Below are positions 26,053 to 35,314 of a stretch of DNA of 64,000 bases, one piece after another. Positions within the stretch are counted from its first letter, which is position 1. The number at the start of each line of letters is the position of its first letter. A program made the translations under genes and the position numbers. The stretch covers positions 2,482,501 through 2,546,500 of the forward strand of contig NZ_CP112998.1 in the NCBI RefSeq assembly GCF_026625565.1. Direction: 5' to 3'. The notes under the pieces were generated by a model. It was not told where the DNA came from. It was given only the letters and a program-made list of their open reading frames with translations, and did not search any database. This DNA is from Dyadobacter pollutisoli (GTDB lineage Bacteria; Bacteroidota; Bacteroidia; Cytophagales; Spirosomataceae).

Positions 26053-26550
26053 GATGTTGCATGCCTGACGGCATTGAATTAAACGGATTTTCAACCGAGA
26101 CGAAAATCGCGTAGCGATGTAACAATGCACCCAAACGATCGCACATTGTTGCAGATGTTACATGCCTAAAGGCGTTGAATTAATCGGAGTTTCAACTTTG
26201 ACAAAAATCGCGTAGCGATGCAACCTTGGTAGGAAATGTGCGGGTGATATTTGGTTTTCAAATCCCGTGAGAGATGTAACAATCAATGCAAACGGTTGCA
26301 CACTGTTACGGATGTTGCATGCCTGACGGCATTGAATTAAACGGATTTTCAACCGAGACGAAAATCGCGTAGCGATGTAACAATGCACCCAAACGATCGC
26401 ACATTGTTGCAGATGTTACATGCCTAAAGGCGTTGAATTAATCAGAGTTTCAACTTTGACAAAAATCGCGTAGCGATGCAACCTTGGTAGGAAATGGAAA
26501 TGTGAGGGTGATTTTTGATTTTGAAATCCCGTCAGGGATGTAACAATGCA
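26053..26550. repeat. Nearly exact 258-bp-period duplication of REP-like elements
   Basis: Bases 26053-26238 recur at 26311-26496 with one substitution seen (AATCGGAG versus AATCAGAG), a period of 258 bp. Each copy holds inverted pairs of small hairpins: one type as TGTTGCATGCCTGACGGCAT and the opposite orientation as ATCGCGTAGCGATGTAACA. A third hairpin type, CCCGTCAGGGATGTAACA, ends the field at about 26528. The pattern of a short hairpin with variable arms followed by ATGTAACA, in head-to-head pairs, resembles REP/BIME elements moved by RAYT transposases. No transposase gene is in the window. There is no gene between 25803 and 26555. Confidence 0.8.
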
Positions 26551-26555
26551 CCCCG

Positions 26556-28403
26556 TTACCCGGAGTGCGCACGGAGCAATTGGCGGTAGCTTTGCAACAC
26601 GCCGGATTTGGAAATGAAGCCAACAAACTCGCCAGAAACCTTGACCACGGGCAAAGTCCACGCACCGGTTTCATCGAACTTTTTGACCACGCTCACCACG
26701 CTGTCAAAGTCGCTTATTACGACGGACGGTACCTTCATCAGCGTGCTTACTTTTAATAGATCGTACACCTCCGGATTGAACAAAAGCGGACGAATATCAT
26801 CCATCGAAATCGTCCCTGCCAGCCGCTTGTGTTCATCCACAACAGCGATCATATTTCGCTTGCCGGTACGTACCAGTTCCGCCAGTTCCTCCCTGCTGGC
26901 GCCGGTGCGGATCGTCTGAATATCCTTGTCGATCAGATCCAGTATTTGAAGTAGCGAAAGCAGATTCCGGTCGTGTTCCCGTGTAAAGATCTTGCCCTCT
27001 CTGGCCAGCTTTTGCAGGTCCGGTGAAATGGGTGAAAACCATTTGGCCATTAAAAATGATATGACTGAAACGAGCATTAACGGAATGAATAAATCATACC
27101 CGGACGTGGATTCGGCAATCAGAAAAATCGCGGTGAGCGGCGCATACAAAACGCCGCTCATGACGCCGGCCATTCCTACTATCACAAGGTTGTTGACCGG
27201 CACATCGGTGACACCGGCCTGCACGCAGAGCAGCGCAAACGCATACCCGAGCGAACCGCCTGCAAAAAGAGACGGTGCGAAATTTCCGCCGTTGCCACCA
27301 CTAAAAATGGTGATGGAAGCCGAGAATGCTTTGAGCAAACAGATCACTATTACAAACACCAATACCACCCATTCGCGGTAGCCAATAAAGCCGAAAAAGC
27401 TATTTTCAATGACACTATGAATTTGTCCGTTTGTAATGGCTTTGATCGTGTCGTAACCTTCACCAAATAGCGGTGGGTACAACACGCAGAGCACCGACAG
27501 GATCGCTCCGCCCAGCATTGCCTTCTGTATCCGTGTGACCTTGATATGATGAAAAAGCTGATCTACATACTTTGCGATCAGCACAAAATACCGGGCGTAT
27601 AAGCCGCACAGAATACCCAGCACCAGATAGTAATGAATGTTGTGATAGTCGAAAGGATTTCGGGTTTTGAACTGAAAAAGAACTGCTTCTTTTAGCAACA
27701 CTTTTGAAATAAGACTCCCGCAAACCGCCGATACGACAAGCGGGATAAAGTCAGAGAAAACGACTCCGGTCAATAAAATTTCAAATGCGAACATCATTCC
27801 GGCAATAGGCGCATTGAATGCAGACGCTATTCCGGCTGTGGCACCTGCGGCCAAAAGCAATGTACGCTCACGATAATCGAGCTTGTAAGTTTGAGCGAAA
27901 TTAGACCCGATAGCCGCCCCAGTTACTGCAATGGGGCTTTCCAGCCCTGCGGACCCTCCCAGCCCCACAGTGATGGCACTCTGGACAATCTGCGAGTACA
28001 TTTTAACGGATGATACCACACTGGAATTCTGTGCGATTTCATACAAAATGACCGGGATGCCTTTTTTATCCTGGCCTTTGAAGATGAAAATAACAACTAA
28101 TGTGGTAATCAAAATGCCCAAAAAAGGGAACAGAACGTAGAATAGTATCTGCTCTTCAAAATGTACTTTGTAAGTAATAACGTAGTGAATGTAGTGCACC
28201 AGAGATTTCAGCAGCACCCCCGCCATACCGCAGGTCGTACCCACAAGGATACCTGAGAGAATCAGAAACTGGGATCTCGTGAGGATGTTTTTGAGCCAAA
28301 ACAAAACGATTTCGTAGCTCCTGGCCTTGTTGAGGCTATATCTCGTGAAGTTCCTCCTGAATTTTAAAAAACTGTAAAATTTCTTGACACTGCTTTTATT
28401 CAC
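26556..28403 (-). CDS. ClC-family chloride channel/transporter with CBS pair
   Basis: This 615-residue membrane protein has the ClC fold (about residues 40-455), with the selectivity-filter segment GLGGSAGLESPIAVTGAA carrying the gating glutamate in GLESP, and the later GGNGGNFAPSLFAGG and GVLYAPLTAIFLIAE segments. A C-terminal pair of CBS domains (about 470-610) could bind nucleotides and regulate transport. ClC proteins of bacteria are either H+/Cl- antiporters or channels; the sequence does not settle which. The ATG is at 28403. It stands alone on the minus strand, with the repeat field directly after its stop and the lipid cluster divergent upstream. Confidence 0.9.
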   Translation of the reverse strand: MNKSSVKKFYSFLKFRRNFTRYSLNKARSYEIVLFWLKNILTRSQFLILSGILVGTTCGMAGVLLKSLVHYIHYVITYKVHFEEQILFYVLFPFLGILITTLVVIFIFKGQDKKGIPVILYEIAQNSSVVSSVKMYSQIVQSAITVGLGGSAGLESPIAVTGAAIGSNFAQTYKLDYRERTLLLAAGATAGIASAFNAPIAGMMFAFEILLTGVVFSDFIPLVVSAVCGSLISKVLLKEAVLFQFKTRNPFDYHNIHYYLVLGILCGLYARYFVLIAKYVDQLFHHIKVTRIQKAMLGGAILSVLCVLYPPLFGEGYDTIKAITNGQIHSVIENSFFGFIGYREWVVLVFVIVICLLKAFSASITIFSGGNGGNFAPSLFAGGSLGYAFALLCVQAGVTDVPVNNLVIVGMAGVMSGVLYAPLTAIFLIAESTSGYDLFIPLMLVSVISFLMAKWFSPISPDLQKLAREGKIFTREHDRNLLSLLQILDLIDKDIQTIRTGASREELAELVRTGKRNMIAVVDEHKRLAGTISMDDIRPLLFNPEVYDLLKVSTLMKVPSVVISDFDSVVSVVKKFDETGAWTLPVVKVSGEFVGFISKSGVLQSYRQLLRAHSG

Positions 28404-28530
28404 AATCAGTCATTTTGAACCGGCCGGCAAACCTGTTGAACATTTCGGAAAGCTGCTAATCGCTTTCATCGTAAAAATCGTATGCATTAACAATAGCAAA
28501 TAATGTTCCCGTTTACAAACATACAAAACG

Positions 28531-28866
28531 ATGGTCACTACCCTCAAAATTACCTTTACTATCATTCTGATCTGGATGTGCTATGTGGTTGTCACGACCA
28601 GTCTTACAAGTAGCCTGTTTAAAGAATGGGATTTCCTCGGTTCCATACCCTGGATGCGGGCTACACTGTGGGATTTTTATGCCAATGTCTTCGTCATTTA
28701 TTTATGGATCTGGTACAAAGAACCGAGTATCCTTCTTAAAATCGTGTGGCTTATCGCCATGGTTTGTCTCGGAAGTATAGCCAGCTGCGTTTACATTCTG
28801 ATTGAGCTTTTTAAGCTGAAACCAGGAGAAGGAATTCAGGATTTACTGATCAAACAGCATGATTAA
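28531..28866 (+). CDS. DUF1475-family small membrane protein
   Basis: This 111-residue protein has three membrane helices and matches my memory of the DUF1475 family (MRATLWDFYANVFVIYLWI, then YKEPSILLKIVW and SIASCVYILIELFKL). The function is unknown. The ATG at 28531 opens the plus-strand cluster of lipid-related genes, and its last bases overlap the start of the DUF1295 gene by eight bases. This suggests a role linked to membrane lipid change, by association only. Confidence 0.75.
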   Translation: MVTTLKITFTIILIWMCYVVVTTSLTSSLFKEWDFLGSIPWMRATLWDFYANVFVIYLWIWYKEPSILLKIVWLIAMVCLGSIASCVYILIELFKLKPGEGIQDLLIKQHD

Positions 28867-29646
28867 CAACATGATGACGCCAGTCATAGCAAGCCTCTTT
28901 ACCTGCTGCCTCATCATGGCAATCGTGTGGATATGGGCATACAGAATCAAAAACGGCGGTGTGGTAGATATATTCTGGTCTTACAATTTTCCAGTCATCG
29001 CGGTCATACTCCTGATCTTCGCCGATGGATTTTCTCCAAGAATATGGCTCCTGAGCGGCATGGTGATTATCTGGGGGCTCAGACTAGGAACGCACTTGGC
29101 TAGACGGGTGCTCGGCCACATTCATGAAGAAGAAGGGCGATATGCGCAGCTCCGTAAAGACTGGGCTCCTCATGCAGAGCGGAAATTATTCTGGTTTTTC
29201 CAGGCCCAGGCCGTTTCAAATGTATTGCTGGCGATCCCGTTTTTTATCATTACCACCAATGCAGTCACTGAAATTTCCGTGTTGGAATACATTGGTACAG
29301 TAATATGGCTCATAGCTTTGACGGGCGAAGCGATAGCGGACTGGCAACTGAACCGGTTTAAAAAAGATTCTGCGAACAAAGGAAAAGTCTGTGATCAGGG
29401 CCTGTGGAATTATTCGCGGCATCCCAATTACTTTTTCGAATGGTTGATTGGGTAGCGTATTTTGTTTTCGCGCTCGCATCGCCATACGGTTTCATTGCAG
29501 TTCTTAGCCCTGCCATCATTCTGTATCTGCTACTGAATGTCACGGGCATACCCGCCACGGAGGAGCAATCCGTGCGTTCAAAAGGTGAACTATATAAAAA
29601 ATATCAGCGTAGCACGAGCGCTTTTGTACCCTGGTTCAAAAAGTAA
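28859..29646 (+). pseudogene. DUF1295 (steroid 5-alpha-reductase-like) gene with a frameshift
   Basis: The first frame gives a DUF1295 membrane protein to GLWNYSRHPNYFFEWLIG and stops at 29455. The rest of the family pattern continues at once in the +1 frame (WVAYFVFALASPYGF, then IPATEEQSVRSKGELYKKYQRSTSAFVPWFKK) to a stop at 29646. One missing base between about 29447 and 29452 explains it; with it restored the protein would be 262 residues, a normal length with a normal EWLIWVAYF junction. The family is related to isoprenylcysteine methyltransferases and steroid reductases. It may be a real recent mutation or a sequencing error. Neighbours on both sides are intact. Confidence 0.88.
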
Positions 29647-29718
29647 ATGCATCCAAACAGCCCCGTTCCGTCGTAGGTTGACTAGAATTCATTTTTACCT
29701 CCTCCAATTTTCCTTTCT

Positions 29719-30759
29719 ATGTGGATCGATAGTATTTTAGAAAAAGACCAGATTCCCGATTTCGTCATACGCACACGCATCAGGCAACTTTTGAAGCAGC
29801 GGCTTGAAGATGAGAACAAGGGCGGTGTAGAACAGCAGCAGGCACATTTAATGGATTTTATCCAAAAGCTCAAAGACTCGCCGATCGCAGTAAACACGAC
29901 CGATGCCAATGAGCAGCATTACGAGGTACCTACCGAATTTTACCAGTATTGCCTGGGCAAAAACCTGAAATATTCCAGCGGATACTGGAAGCCTGGCGTC
30001 ACCGACATCGATACCTCCGAGACTGATATGTTGGAAATTACCTGCGAAAGGGCTGATTTACAAAACGGAATGAATGTCCTGGAACTGGGCTGCGGCTGGG
30101 GATCATTGTCCCTGTTCATGGCTTCCAAATATCCGGGCAGCACCTTTACCGTGGTATCAAACTCCCGCACACAAAAGCTGCATATCGATGAGCAGGCTGT
30201 TCAGCGGGGTATTAAAAATCTGACCGTATTGACTGCTGACATGAACAATTTCCATGTAAACCAGCAGTTTGACCGGGTTGTTTCGGTGGAAATGTTTGAG
30301 CATATGCGGAATTATGAGTTGCTTATGAAAAAAGTGGCATCATTTCTGGTACCCGACGGGAAGTTGTTCATTCACATCTTTACCCATAAAGAATACGCCT
30401 ATCTGTTTGAAGTAGTGGACGAAACCGACTGGATGAGCAAGTACTTCTTCACAGGCGGCGTGATGCCGAGCGACGATCTGATGTTTTACTTTAATGACGA
30501 TCTGGTGGTTGAAAAGCACTGGCACGTAAGCGGGGCACATTATGGCAAGACTTCCGAAGCGTGGCTAATGAATATGGACAACCACAAAACGGAAATTATT
30601 CCATTGTTTGAGCAAACCTATGGTAAAGCCAATGCGTTGAAATGGTGGGTTTACTGGCGAATCTTTTTTATGTCGTGTGCGGAGCTTTGGAACTACAATA
30701 GCGGCAATGAATGGATTGTGAGTCATTATCTCTTTCACAAAACGCAAAACAATGCTTAG
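29719..30759 (+). CDS. CFA-synthase-family SAM methyltransferase (first copy)
   Basis: This 346-residue methyltransferase belongs to the cyclopropane fatty acid synthase family, in a branch lacking the long N-terminal domain of E. coli Cfa. It has SAM motif I VLELGCGWGSLSLF, the active-site stretch VSVEMFEHMRNYE and the IHIFTHKEYAYLF strand. It should transfer a methyl from SAM to an unsaturated acyl chain or another membrane-linked acceptor. It resembles the coclaurine N-methyltransferase-like subgroup, so the product may not be a cyclopropane. The ATG is at 29719. It overlaps the esterase gene by eight bases. It differs clearly from the second CFA gene at 34002. Confidence 0.85.
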   Translation: MWIDSILEKDQIPDFVIRTRIRQLLKQRLEDENKGGVEQQQAHLMDFIQKLKDSPIAVNTTDANEQHYEVPTEFYQYCLGKNLKYSSGYWKPGVTDIDTSETDMLEITCERADLQNGMNVLELGCGWGSLSLFMASKYPGSTFTVVSNSRTQKLHIDEQAVQRGIKNLTVLTADMNNFHVNQQFDRVVSVEMFEHMRNYELLMKKVASFLVPDGKLFIHIFTHKEYAYLFEVVDETDWMSKYFFTGGVMPSDDLMFYFNDDLVVEKHWHVSGAHYGKTSEAWLMNMDNHKTEIIPLFEQTYGKANALKWWVYWRIFFMSCAELWNYNSGNEWIVSHYLFHKTQNNA

Positions 30760-31876
30760 GCTCATCCTCCCGGTTGCCCTCTTTCTGATTTCGCTACTGA
30801 CGATTTTCCCGGCTCCGGCCTACCCGCTGTGGCTACTGGCGATTATTGTCGATGAATTTCCGTGGATACCGATATTGGTCACATTCATTTGTCTGCTGAC
30901 TCTAAAAAACGTCCAGTACCCTTTGGTGTCCAATCTCCTGCTGTTGGGCGCGTTGCTACTGTTCATTTCTCCAATAATACGGGCAAAAATGATTGCGAAT
31001 GACCTGGCTAAAAACGTCTCGGCCAATTTCGGGCAAGCCGACCATTGGTTACGGGCCAGTACACAGTCATTTTCAATAGCTAAAATATTTAACAGTGTAA
31101 GAAACATCGATTACATTACATTACCCTATAAATACAACAAAATGACTCCGCTTTCAATGGCCTTCTACCCGTCGGCTCTCGGTGGCAAAAGACCTTGTGT
31201 AATAGTGGTTCACGGCGGATCCTGGAAGAGCGGGGACAATACCCAGCTGCCTGAATTGAACAGTATTTTGTCCAGGGAAGGCTACCATGTGGCAGCGATC
31301 AATTACCGGCTCGCCCCCGACAGCCAGAGTCCGGCACCAGTCCAGGATGTGAAGGACGCGATCGCCTTTTTGAAAAATAATGCAGAAAAATGGCACATTG
31401 ATACAAACCGTTTCGTCCTGCTGGGCCGGTCGGCGGGTGCACAAATTGCGTTACTGGCCGCATACACATTGAATGAGCCGTGCATTAAAGGTGTGATTGA
31501 CTTCTATGGCCCGGCAGATATGGTATGGGGATATTCGATCCCTTCCAACCCGCTGATCATGGACTCACGGAAAGTGATGGAGGACTACCTGGGAAGCTCG
31601 TACGATGCTAGTCCGAAAAATTACGAAAACAGCTCTCCTATCCTTTTTGCTTCTGAAAAATCGCCACCAACGCTGCTCATTCACGGTGAAAACGATGTCC
31701 TGGTCGCATATGAACACAGCCGGAGGCTTAATTTAAAATTACAAGAGAAAGGCGTCCCGCATTACCTGCTCACGCTTCCCTGGGCGACACACGGTTTTGA
31801 TTACAACATCAATGGCCCTGGCGGCCAGCTTTCCACTTATGCGGTTTCCTATTTTTTAAATTCAGTAACCAGATAA
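30752..31876 (+). CDS. Membrane-anchored alpha/beta hydrolase (esterase/lipase type)
   Basis: This 374-residue protein has an N-terminal membrane region of about three helices (residues 1-80), then an alpha/beta hydrolase domain with the oxyanion loop HGGSWKSGD, the nucleophile serine in GRSAG, the acid in HGENDVLV and the histidine in WATHGFDYN. The catalytic triad is complete, as in BD-FAE-like carboxylesterases. It may cleave acyl esters of membrane lipids. It overlaps the CFA-like gene upstream by eight bases and lies one base before the FAD oxidase gene, so it belongs to the lipid operon. This position is unusual for such clusters, which rarely carry an esterase. Confidence 0.88.
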   Translation: MLRLILPVALFLISLLTIFPAPAYPLWLLAIIVDEFPWIPILVTFICLLTLKNVQYPLVSNLLLLGALLLFISPIIRAKMIANDLAKNVSANFGQADHWLRASTQSFSIAKIFNSVRNIDYITLPYKYNKMTPLSMAFYPSALGGKRPCVIVVHGGSWKSGDNTQLPELNSILSREGYHVAAINYRLAPDSQSPAPVQDVKDAIAFLKNNAEKWHIDTNRFVLLGRSAGAQIALLAAYTLNEPCIKGVIDFYGPADMVWGYSIPSNPLIMDSRKVMEDYLGSSYDASPKNYENSSPILFASEKSPPTLLIHGENDVLVAYEHSRRLNLKLQEKGVPHYLLTLPWATHGFDYNINGPGGQLSTYAVSYFLNSVTR

Positions 31877-31877
31877 C

Positions 31878-33137
31878 ATGCTTAAAACAGCCATCATTGG
31901 AACCGGAATTGCCGGAATGGGATGCGGACATTTCTTGAATGATCTGGACGATCTGACGTACTATGAGCAAAATGACTACGTTGGCGGCCATACCAACACC
32001 GTTACAGTTGACGAGGAAGGCAGCCCGGTACACATTGACACCGGTTTTATGGTCTTCAATTTCCAGACTTACCCTAACCTCTGCAAGCTGTTTGAAAAGA
32101 TCAAAGCCCCGATCCAAAAAACCGATATGTCTTTCAGCGTACAGCATAAGCCGAGCGGGCTGGAATACAGCGGCAGTAGCCTGAACCATTTGTTTGCGCA
32201 GAGAAAAAACCTGTTCAATGTCAGCTATATCAAAATGCTGGCCCAGATTTCCCGCTTCAATAAAGAAAGTGTAAAAATCCTGGACGATCCCAAATATGCC
32301 CATTACTCCGTTGGAAGGTACATTACCGAATTTGGATACAGTTCCGATATGCTCTGGAAATACCTCGTGCCGATGAGCTCGGCGGTATGGTCAACGCCTA
32401 TGAAAGAAATGCTTGACTTTCCGGCTGTAACATTGATTCGTTTCTTCAAAAACCACGGTTTCCTCGGTCTGGATACCCAGCATCAGTGGTACACATTGAA
32501 CAAAGGAAGCCAATCTTATCGCGAAATACTGATCGAGCCGTTTCGAAGCAAAATCCATGTTAACCGCAAAGCTATACAGGTGACCCGCGAAAATGGTAAA
32601 GTCGTGATTCAGGCTTCTGATGGCAGCCGCGAGACTTTTGACAGGGTCATCATCGCCAGTCACGGCGATCAGGCGCTGGCCATGTTAGCAGAGCCTACTC
32701 CCGTGGAACAGCGGCTCCTATCGAACTTTAAATACCAATATAATAAGGCCGTGCTGCACACCGATGAAGGTACCATGCCCAAAACCAAGCTGGCGTGGAG
32801 TAGCTGGAACTATCGGATCAAGGAAGAAGATGGCGAACAAAAGCCGAGCACAGTTTACTGGATGAACCGCCTGCAGGACGTTTCCAAACGGAAGAATTAT
32901 TTCGTCTCTATTAACCCCCACGAAGACCTTGATCCCAGTAAAATCCTAAAAGAAATTGACTACGACCACCCTTTGTTCGATGTTCCTGCAATAAAAGCGC
33001 AGGAGGAACTCGATATGTTGAATACAGGCGGACCAGTCTATTTCTGTGGGAGTTATTTCAAATATGGCTTTCATGAAGATGCATTTGCCAGTGCTGTAAA
33101 ACTCTGCTCCCATTTATTGGGGCAAAATGTTCTTTGA
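31878..33137 (+). CDS. FAD-dependent amine-oxidase-fold oxidoreductase of the lipid cluster
   Basis: This 419-residue flavoprotein has the dinucleotide motif AIIGTGIAGMGCGHFL at the N-terminus, the GGHTNTV flavin contact and the C-terminal FCGSYFKYGFHEDAFASAV motif. This subgroup is found beside DUF1365 and CFA-synthase-like genes in many bacteria, where it is annotated as NAD/FAD-binding or amine oxidase and is proposed to desaturate or oxidise fatty acyl chains. In Rhodobacter sphaeroides a comparable group belongs to the RpoE/ChrR singlet-oxygen regulon. No such regulator is next to this cluster. The DUF1365 gene overlaps its 3' end. Confidence 0.88.
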   Translation: MLKTAIIGTGIAGMGCGHFLNDLDDLTYYEQNDYVGGHTNTVTVDEEGSPVHIDTGFMVFNFQTYPNLCKLFEKIKAPIQKTDMSFSVQHKPSGLEYSGSSLNHLFAQRKNLFNVSYIKMLAQISRFNKESVKILDDPKYAHYSVGRYITEFGYSSDMLWKYLVPMSSAVWSTPMKEMLDFPAVTLIRFFKNHGFLGLDTQHQWYTLNKGSQSYREILIEPFRSKIHVNRKAIQVTRENGKVVIQASDGSRETFDRVIIASHGDQALAMLAEPTPVEQRLLSNFKYQYNKAVLHTDEGTMPKTKLAWSSWNYRIKEEDGEQKPSTVYWMNRLQDVSKRKNYFVSINPHEDLDPSKILKEIDYDHPLFDVPAIKAQEELDMLNTGGPVYFCGSYFKYGFHEDAFASAVKLCSHLLGQNVL

Positions 33138-33990
33138 GACAAAAATCCAAAGAAAACTTTCGGGCGTATATGATAGCATGAAAGGTTCGCAATTTAATTC
33201 ATGCTTATACAAAGCTGCGGTAATGCACAAGAGGCTCAGTCCGAAAGAACATTACTTCACGTACAATGTATTCATGTTTTATCTGGACCTTGATGAGCTG
33301 GATATCCTTAACAAGAGGTTGTGGTTCATGAGCCGTAACAGGTTCAATCTCTTCAACTTTCGGGACCGGGACCATTTACAGCTTCCTCGCGAAAATCCTG
33401 ATCGGAACAAAAATATCAGGCAGCATCTGGCGGACTATTTAAGCGCAAACGGCATCACCATTGGAACAGGAAGGATCATGGTACTGACCAACCTCTGCAC
33501 GCTGGGCTATCAGTTCAACCCGGTTTCGTTTTACTATTGTTATGATGAAAACGAAAATCCGGTTTGTTCGGTCGTGGAGGTCTGTAACACGTTCCGGGAG
33601 ATGAAGCCTTATTTTCTGGATATGAAAACGTACAGCAATGACCGTTTTGAGCTTCATACTGCCAAGGAATTTTATGTATCGCCATTTATGGAACTCGACA
33701 CACACTTTCATTTTAAACTCAATATTCCACAGGGCAACCTCAGGATCAAGATCAATGATTACGATCCTGAGGGGAAACTGATCTTTGTAAGCTCTCTCAC
33801 AGGAAAACGTAAGCCGCTGAATGATAGCAATATGCTGCTATTTTTCTTCTCGTTTCCTCTGATCACCATCAAAATCATCACCATGATCCACTGGCAGGCA
33901 TTCCTGCTGTGGGCACGAAAAATAAAGTTTATCAGGAAAGCGGATAATCTGATCTTACAGAAAGAGGTTTTCAGACCTTATGAATCTTAA
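33127..33990 (+). CDS. DUF1365-family protein of the lipid cluster
   Basis: This 287-residue protein matches DUF1365: CLYKAAVMHKRLSPKEHYFTY, then FMFYLDLDELDIL, NRFNLFNFRDRDHLQ and TNLCTLGYQFNPVSFYYCYD, ending in HWQAFLLWARKIKF. The family is nearly always encoded with the FAD oxidase and a CFA-like methyltransferase, but its activity is not established. Two starts are possible: the ATG at 33127, overlapping the previous gene by 11 bases, and an ATG at 33178. The second would begin just before the conserved part. I give the longer form because of the coupling overlap. Confidence 0.85.
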   Translation: MFFETKIQRKLSGVYDSMKGSQFNSCLYKAAVMHKRLSPKEHYFTYNVFMFYLDLDELDILNKRLWFMSRNRFNLFNFRDRDHLQLPRENPDRNKNIRQHLADYLSANGITIGTGRIMVLTNLCTLGYQFNPVSFYYCYDENENPVCSVVEVCNTFREMKPYFLDMKTYSNDRFELHTAKEFYVSPFMELDTHFHFKLNIPQGNLRIKINDYDPEGKLIFVSSLTGKRKPLNDSNMLLFFFSFPLITIKIITMIHWQAFLLWARKIKFIRKADNLILQKEVFRPYES

Positions 33991-34001
33991 TCGAACGAAC
34001 T

Positions 34002-35261
34002 ATGCTAGTAAAAACCCGCCCATTGAAGAAAGAAACGCCAGCTATGCCCAAGCCAGGCTTTTATCAGCAGATGGTTTATAAGCAACTGAGTAAAATGACA
34101 TTGGGCACACTGCAAATGATCTTGCCCGGAGGCCATAACATCTCATTTGGCAACGGTGAAGGCGCATTGCAGGCAATGATCCGGGTCAATGATACCGATC
34201 TGTTCAGAAAAATAGTGCTGTATGGCGACATCGGATTCGGAGAGGCATATGTAGACGGACTTTGGGATACCGATAACATTACCGATGTGATAGCCTGGGT
34301 ACTTCTGAATGTAGAAAATGCGCCGGGTGTCTCGGGAAGCAGCTCACAAACGTTCTCATTGAATGTGCTGCGGGCTTTTAATAAATTATTACAAAACAAA
34401 AGGGCGAACACACTATCCGGATCGCGCAAGAACATTTCGGAGCATTACGACCTCAACAATGATTTCTTTGCTACGTTCCTGGACGAAACGATGACCTATT
34501 CCAGTGCGATTTTTAATCGGGACGATATTAGTCTCGAAGAAGCGCAGGTTGAAAAATATGACCGCCTGTGCCGGAAACTGAATCTCAAACATACGGACCA
34601 TGTGCTGGAAATTGGCAGTGGCTGGGGCGGGAATGCGATCCATATGGCTCAAAACTACGGCTGCAAAGTTACCTCGCTGACATTATCGGTGGAACAGCAA
34701 AAATTTGCGACCCAACGTATAACCGAAGCCGGTTTGTCGGAACGGGTAAAAGTACTGGTGAAAGATTACCGGGAAGTGCAAGGGAAATTTGACAAGATCG
34801 TATCGATCGAAATGCTGGAAGCGGTGGGCCATCAGTACCTGAAATCGTATTTCAGGAGATGCAATGACCTGCTAAAAAAAGACGGTATCCTTGCCATTCA
34901 GGTGATCATTTGTCCCGACTCCCGCTACCACAGCCTGCGTAATGGTGTCGACTGGATTCAGAAACACATTTTTCCCGGCTCACTTCTGCCCTCTATTGGC
35001 ATTATAAATCAGGCGGTTAATTGCACGGGTGACCTGACGATGATCGACATGAAAGAGATCGGGTTACATTATGCGCAAACGCTGAAACTATGGCTGGACC
35101 GGTTCAATGAAAACCTGGATCAGGTAAAAAACCTGGGTTTTGACCATGAATTTATCCGCAAATGGACCTACTACCTGTGTTATTGCGAAGCCGCATTCAG
35201 GATGCGGAATATCAGCGTGATTCAAATGGTTTACAGCAGGCCAAATAACATTGGGATATAA
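34002..35261 (+). CDS. CFA-synthase-family SAM methyltransferase (second copy)
   Basis: This 419-residue protein has the N-terminal domain of CFA synthases (about 20-130) and the SAM domain with VLEIGSGWGGNAIHMA, VSIEMLEAVGHQY and AIQVIICPDSRY. The active-site histidine that binds bicarbonate in E. coli Cfa is replaced by glutamine in AIQVI, a feature of the subfamily that travels with the FAD oxidase/DUF1365 pair. Methylation without ring closure is therefore conceivable. The ATG is 11 bases after the DUF1365 stop, so it is the last gene of the operon before a strong terminator. Catalytic chemistry is inferred, not shown. Confidence 0.9.
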   Translation: MLVKTRPLKKETPAMPKPGFYQQMVYKQLSKMTLGTLQMILPGGHNISFGNGEGALQAMIRVNDTDLFRKIVLYGDIGFGEAYVDGLWDTDNITDVIAWVLLNVENAPGVSGSSSQTFSLNVLRAFNKLLQNKRANTLSGSRKNISEHYDLNNDFFATFLDETMTYSSAIFNRDDISLEEAQVEKYDRLCRKLNLKHTDHVLEIGSGWGGNAIHMAQNYGCKVTSLTLSVEQQKFATQRITEAGLSERVKVLVKDYREVQGKFDKIVSIEMLEAVGHQYLKSYFRRCNDLLKKDGILAIQVIICPDSRYHSLRNGVDWIQKHIFPGSLLPSIGIINQAVNCTGDLTMIDMKEIGLHYAQTLKLWLDRFNENLDQVKNLGFDHEFIRKWTYYLCYCEAAFRMRNISVIQMVYSRPNNIGI

Positions 35262-35264
35262 ATA

Positions 35265-35296
35265 AAAGGCCCGCAGAAAGTTCTACGGGCCTTTTT
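35265..35296 (+). terminator. Rho-independent terminator of the lipid operon
   Basis: AAAGGCCCGCAGAA pairs with TTCTACGGGCCTTT (one mismatch), followed by a T run. It lies three bases after the stop of the second CFA-like gene and may serve the convergent lipoprotein gene as well. Confidence 0.8.
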
Positions 35297-35314
35297 ACTG
35301 AATGTTTATTGATG

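Noticed and set aside
25941..26550. A CRISPR array
   Set aside because: The repeated units have different lengths, are themselves palindromic, and the DNA between them is repeated too, so there are no unique spacers. No cas gene is in the window.
25945..26674. Several minus-strand open frames of 60-81 codons over the repeat field
   Set aside because: They translate the repeated hairpin DNA, resemble each other only because the DNA repeats, and have no ribosome-binding site. One also overlaps the ClC gene.
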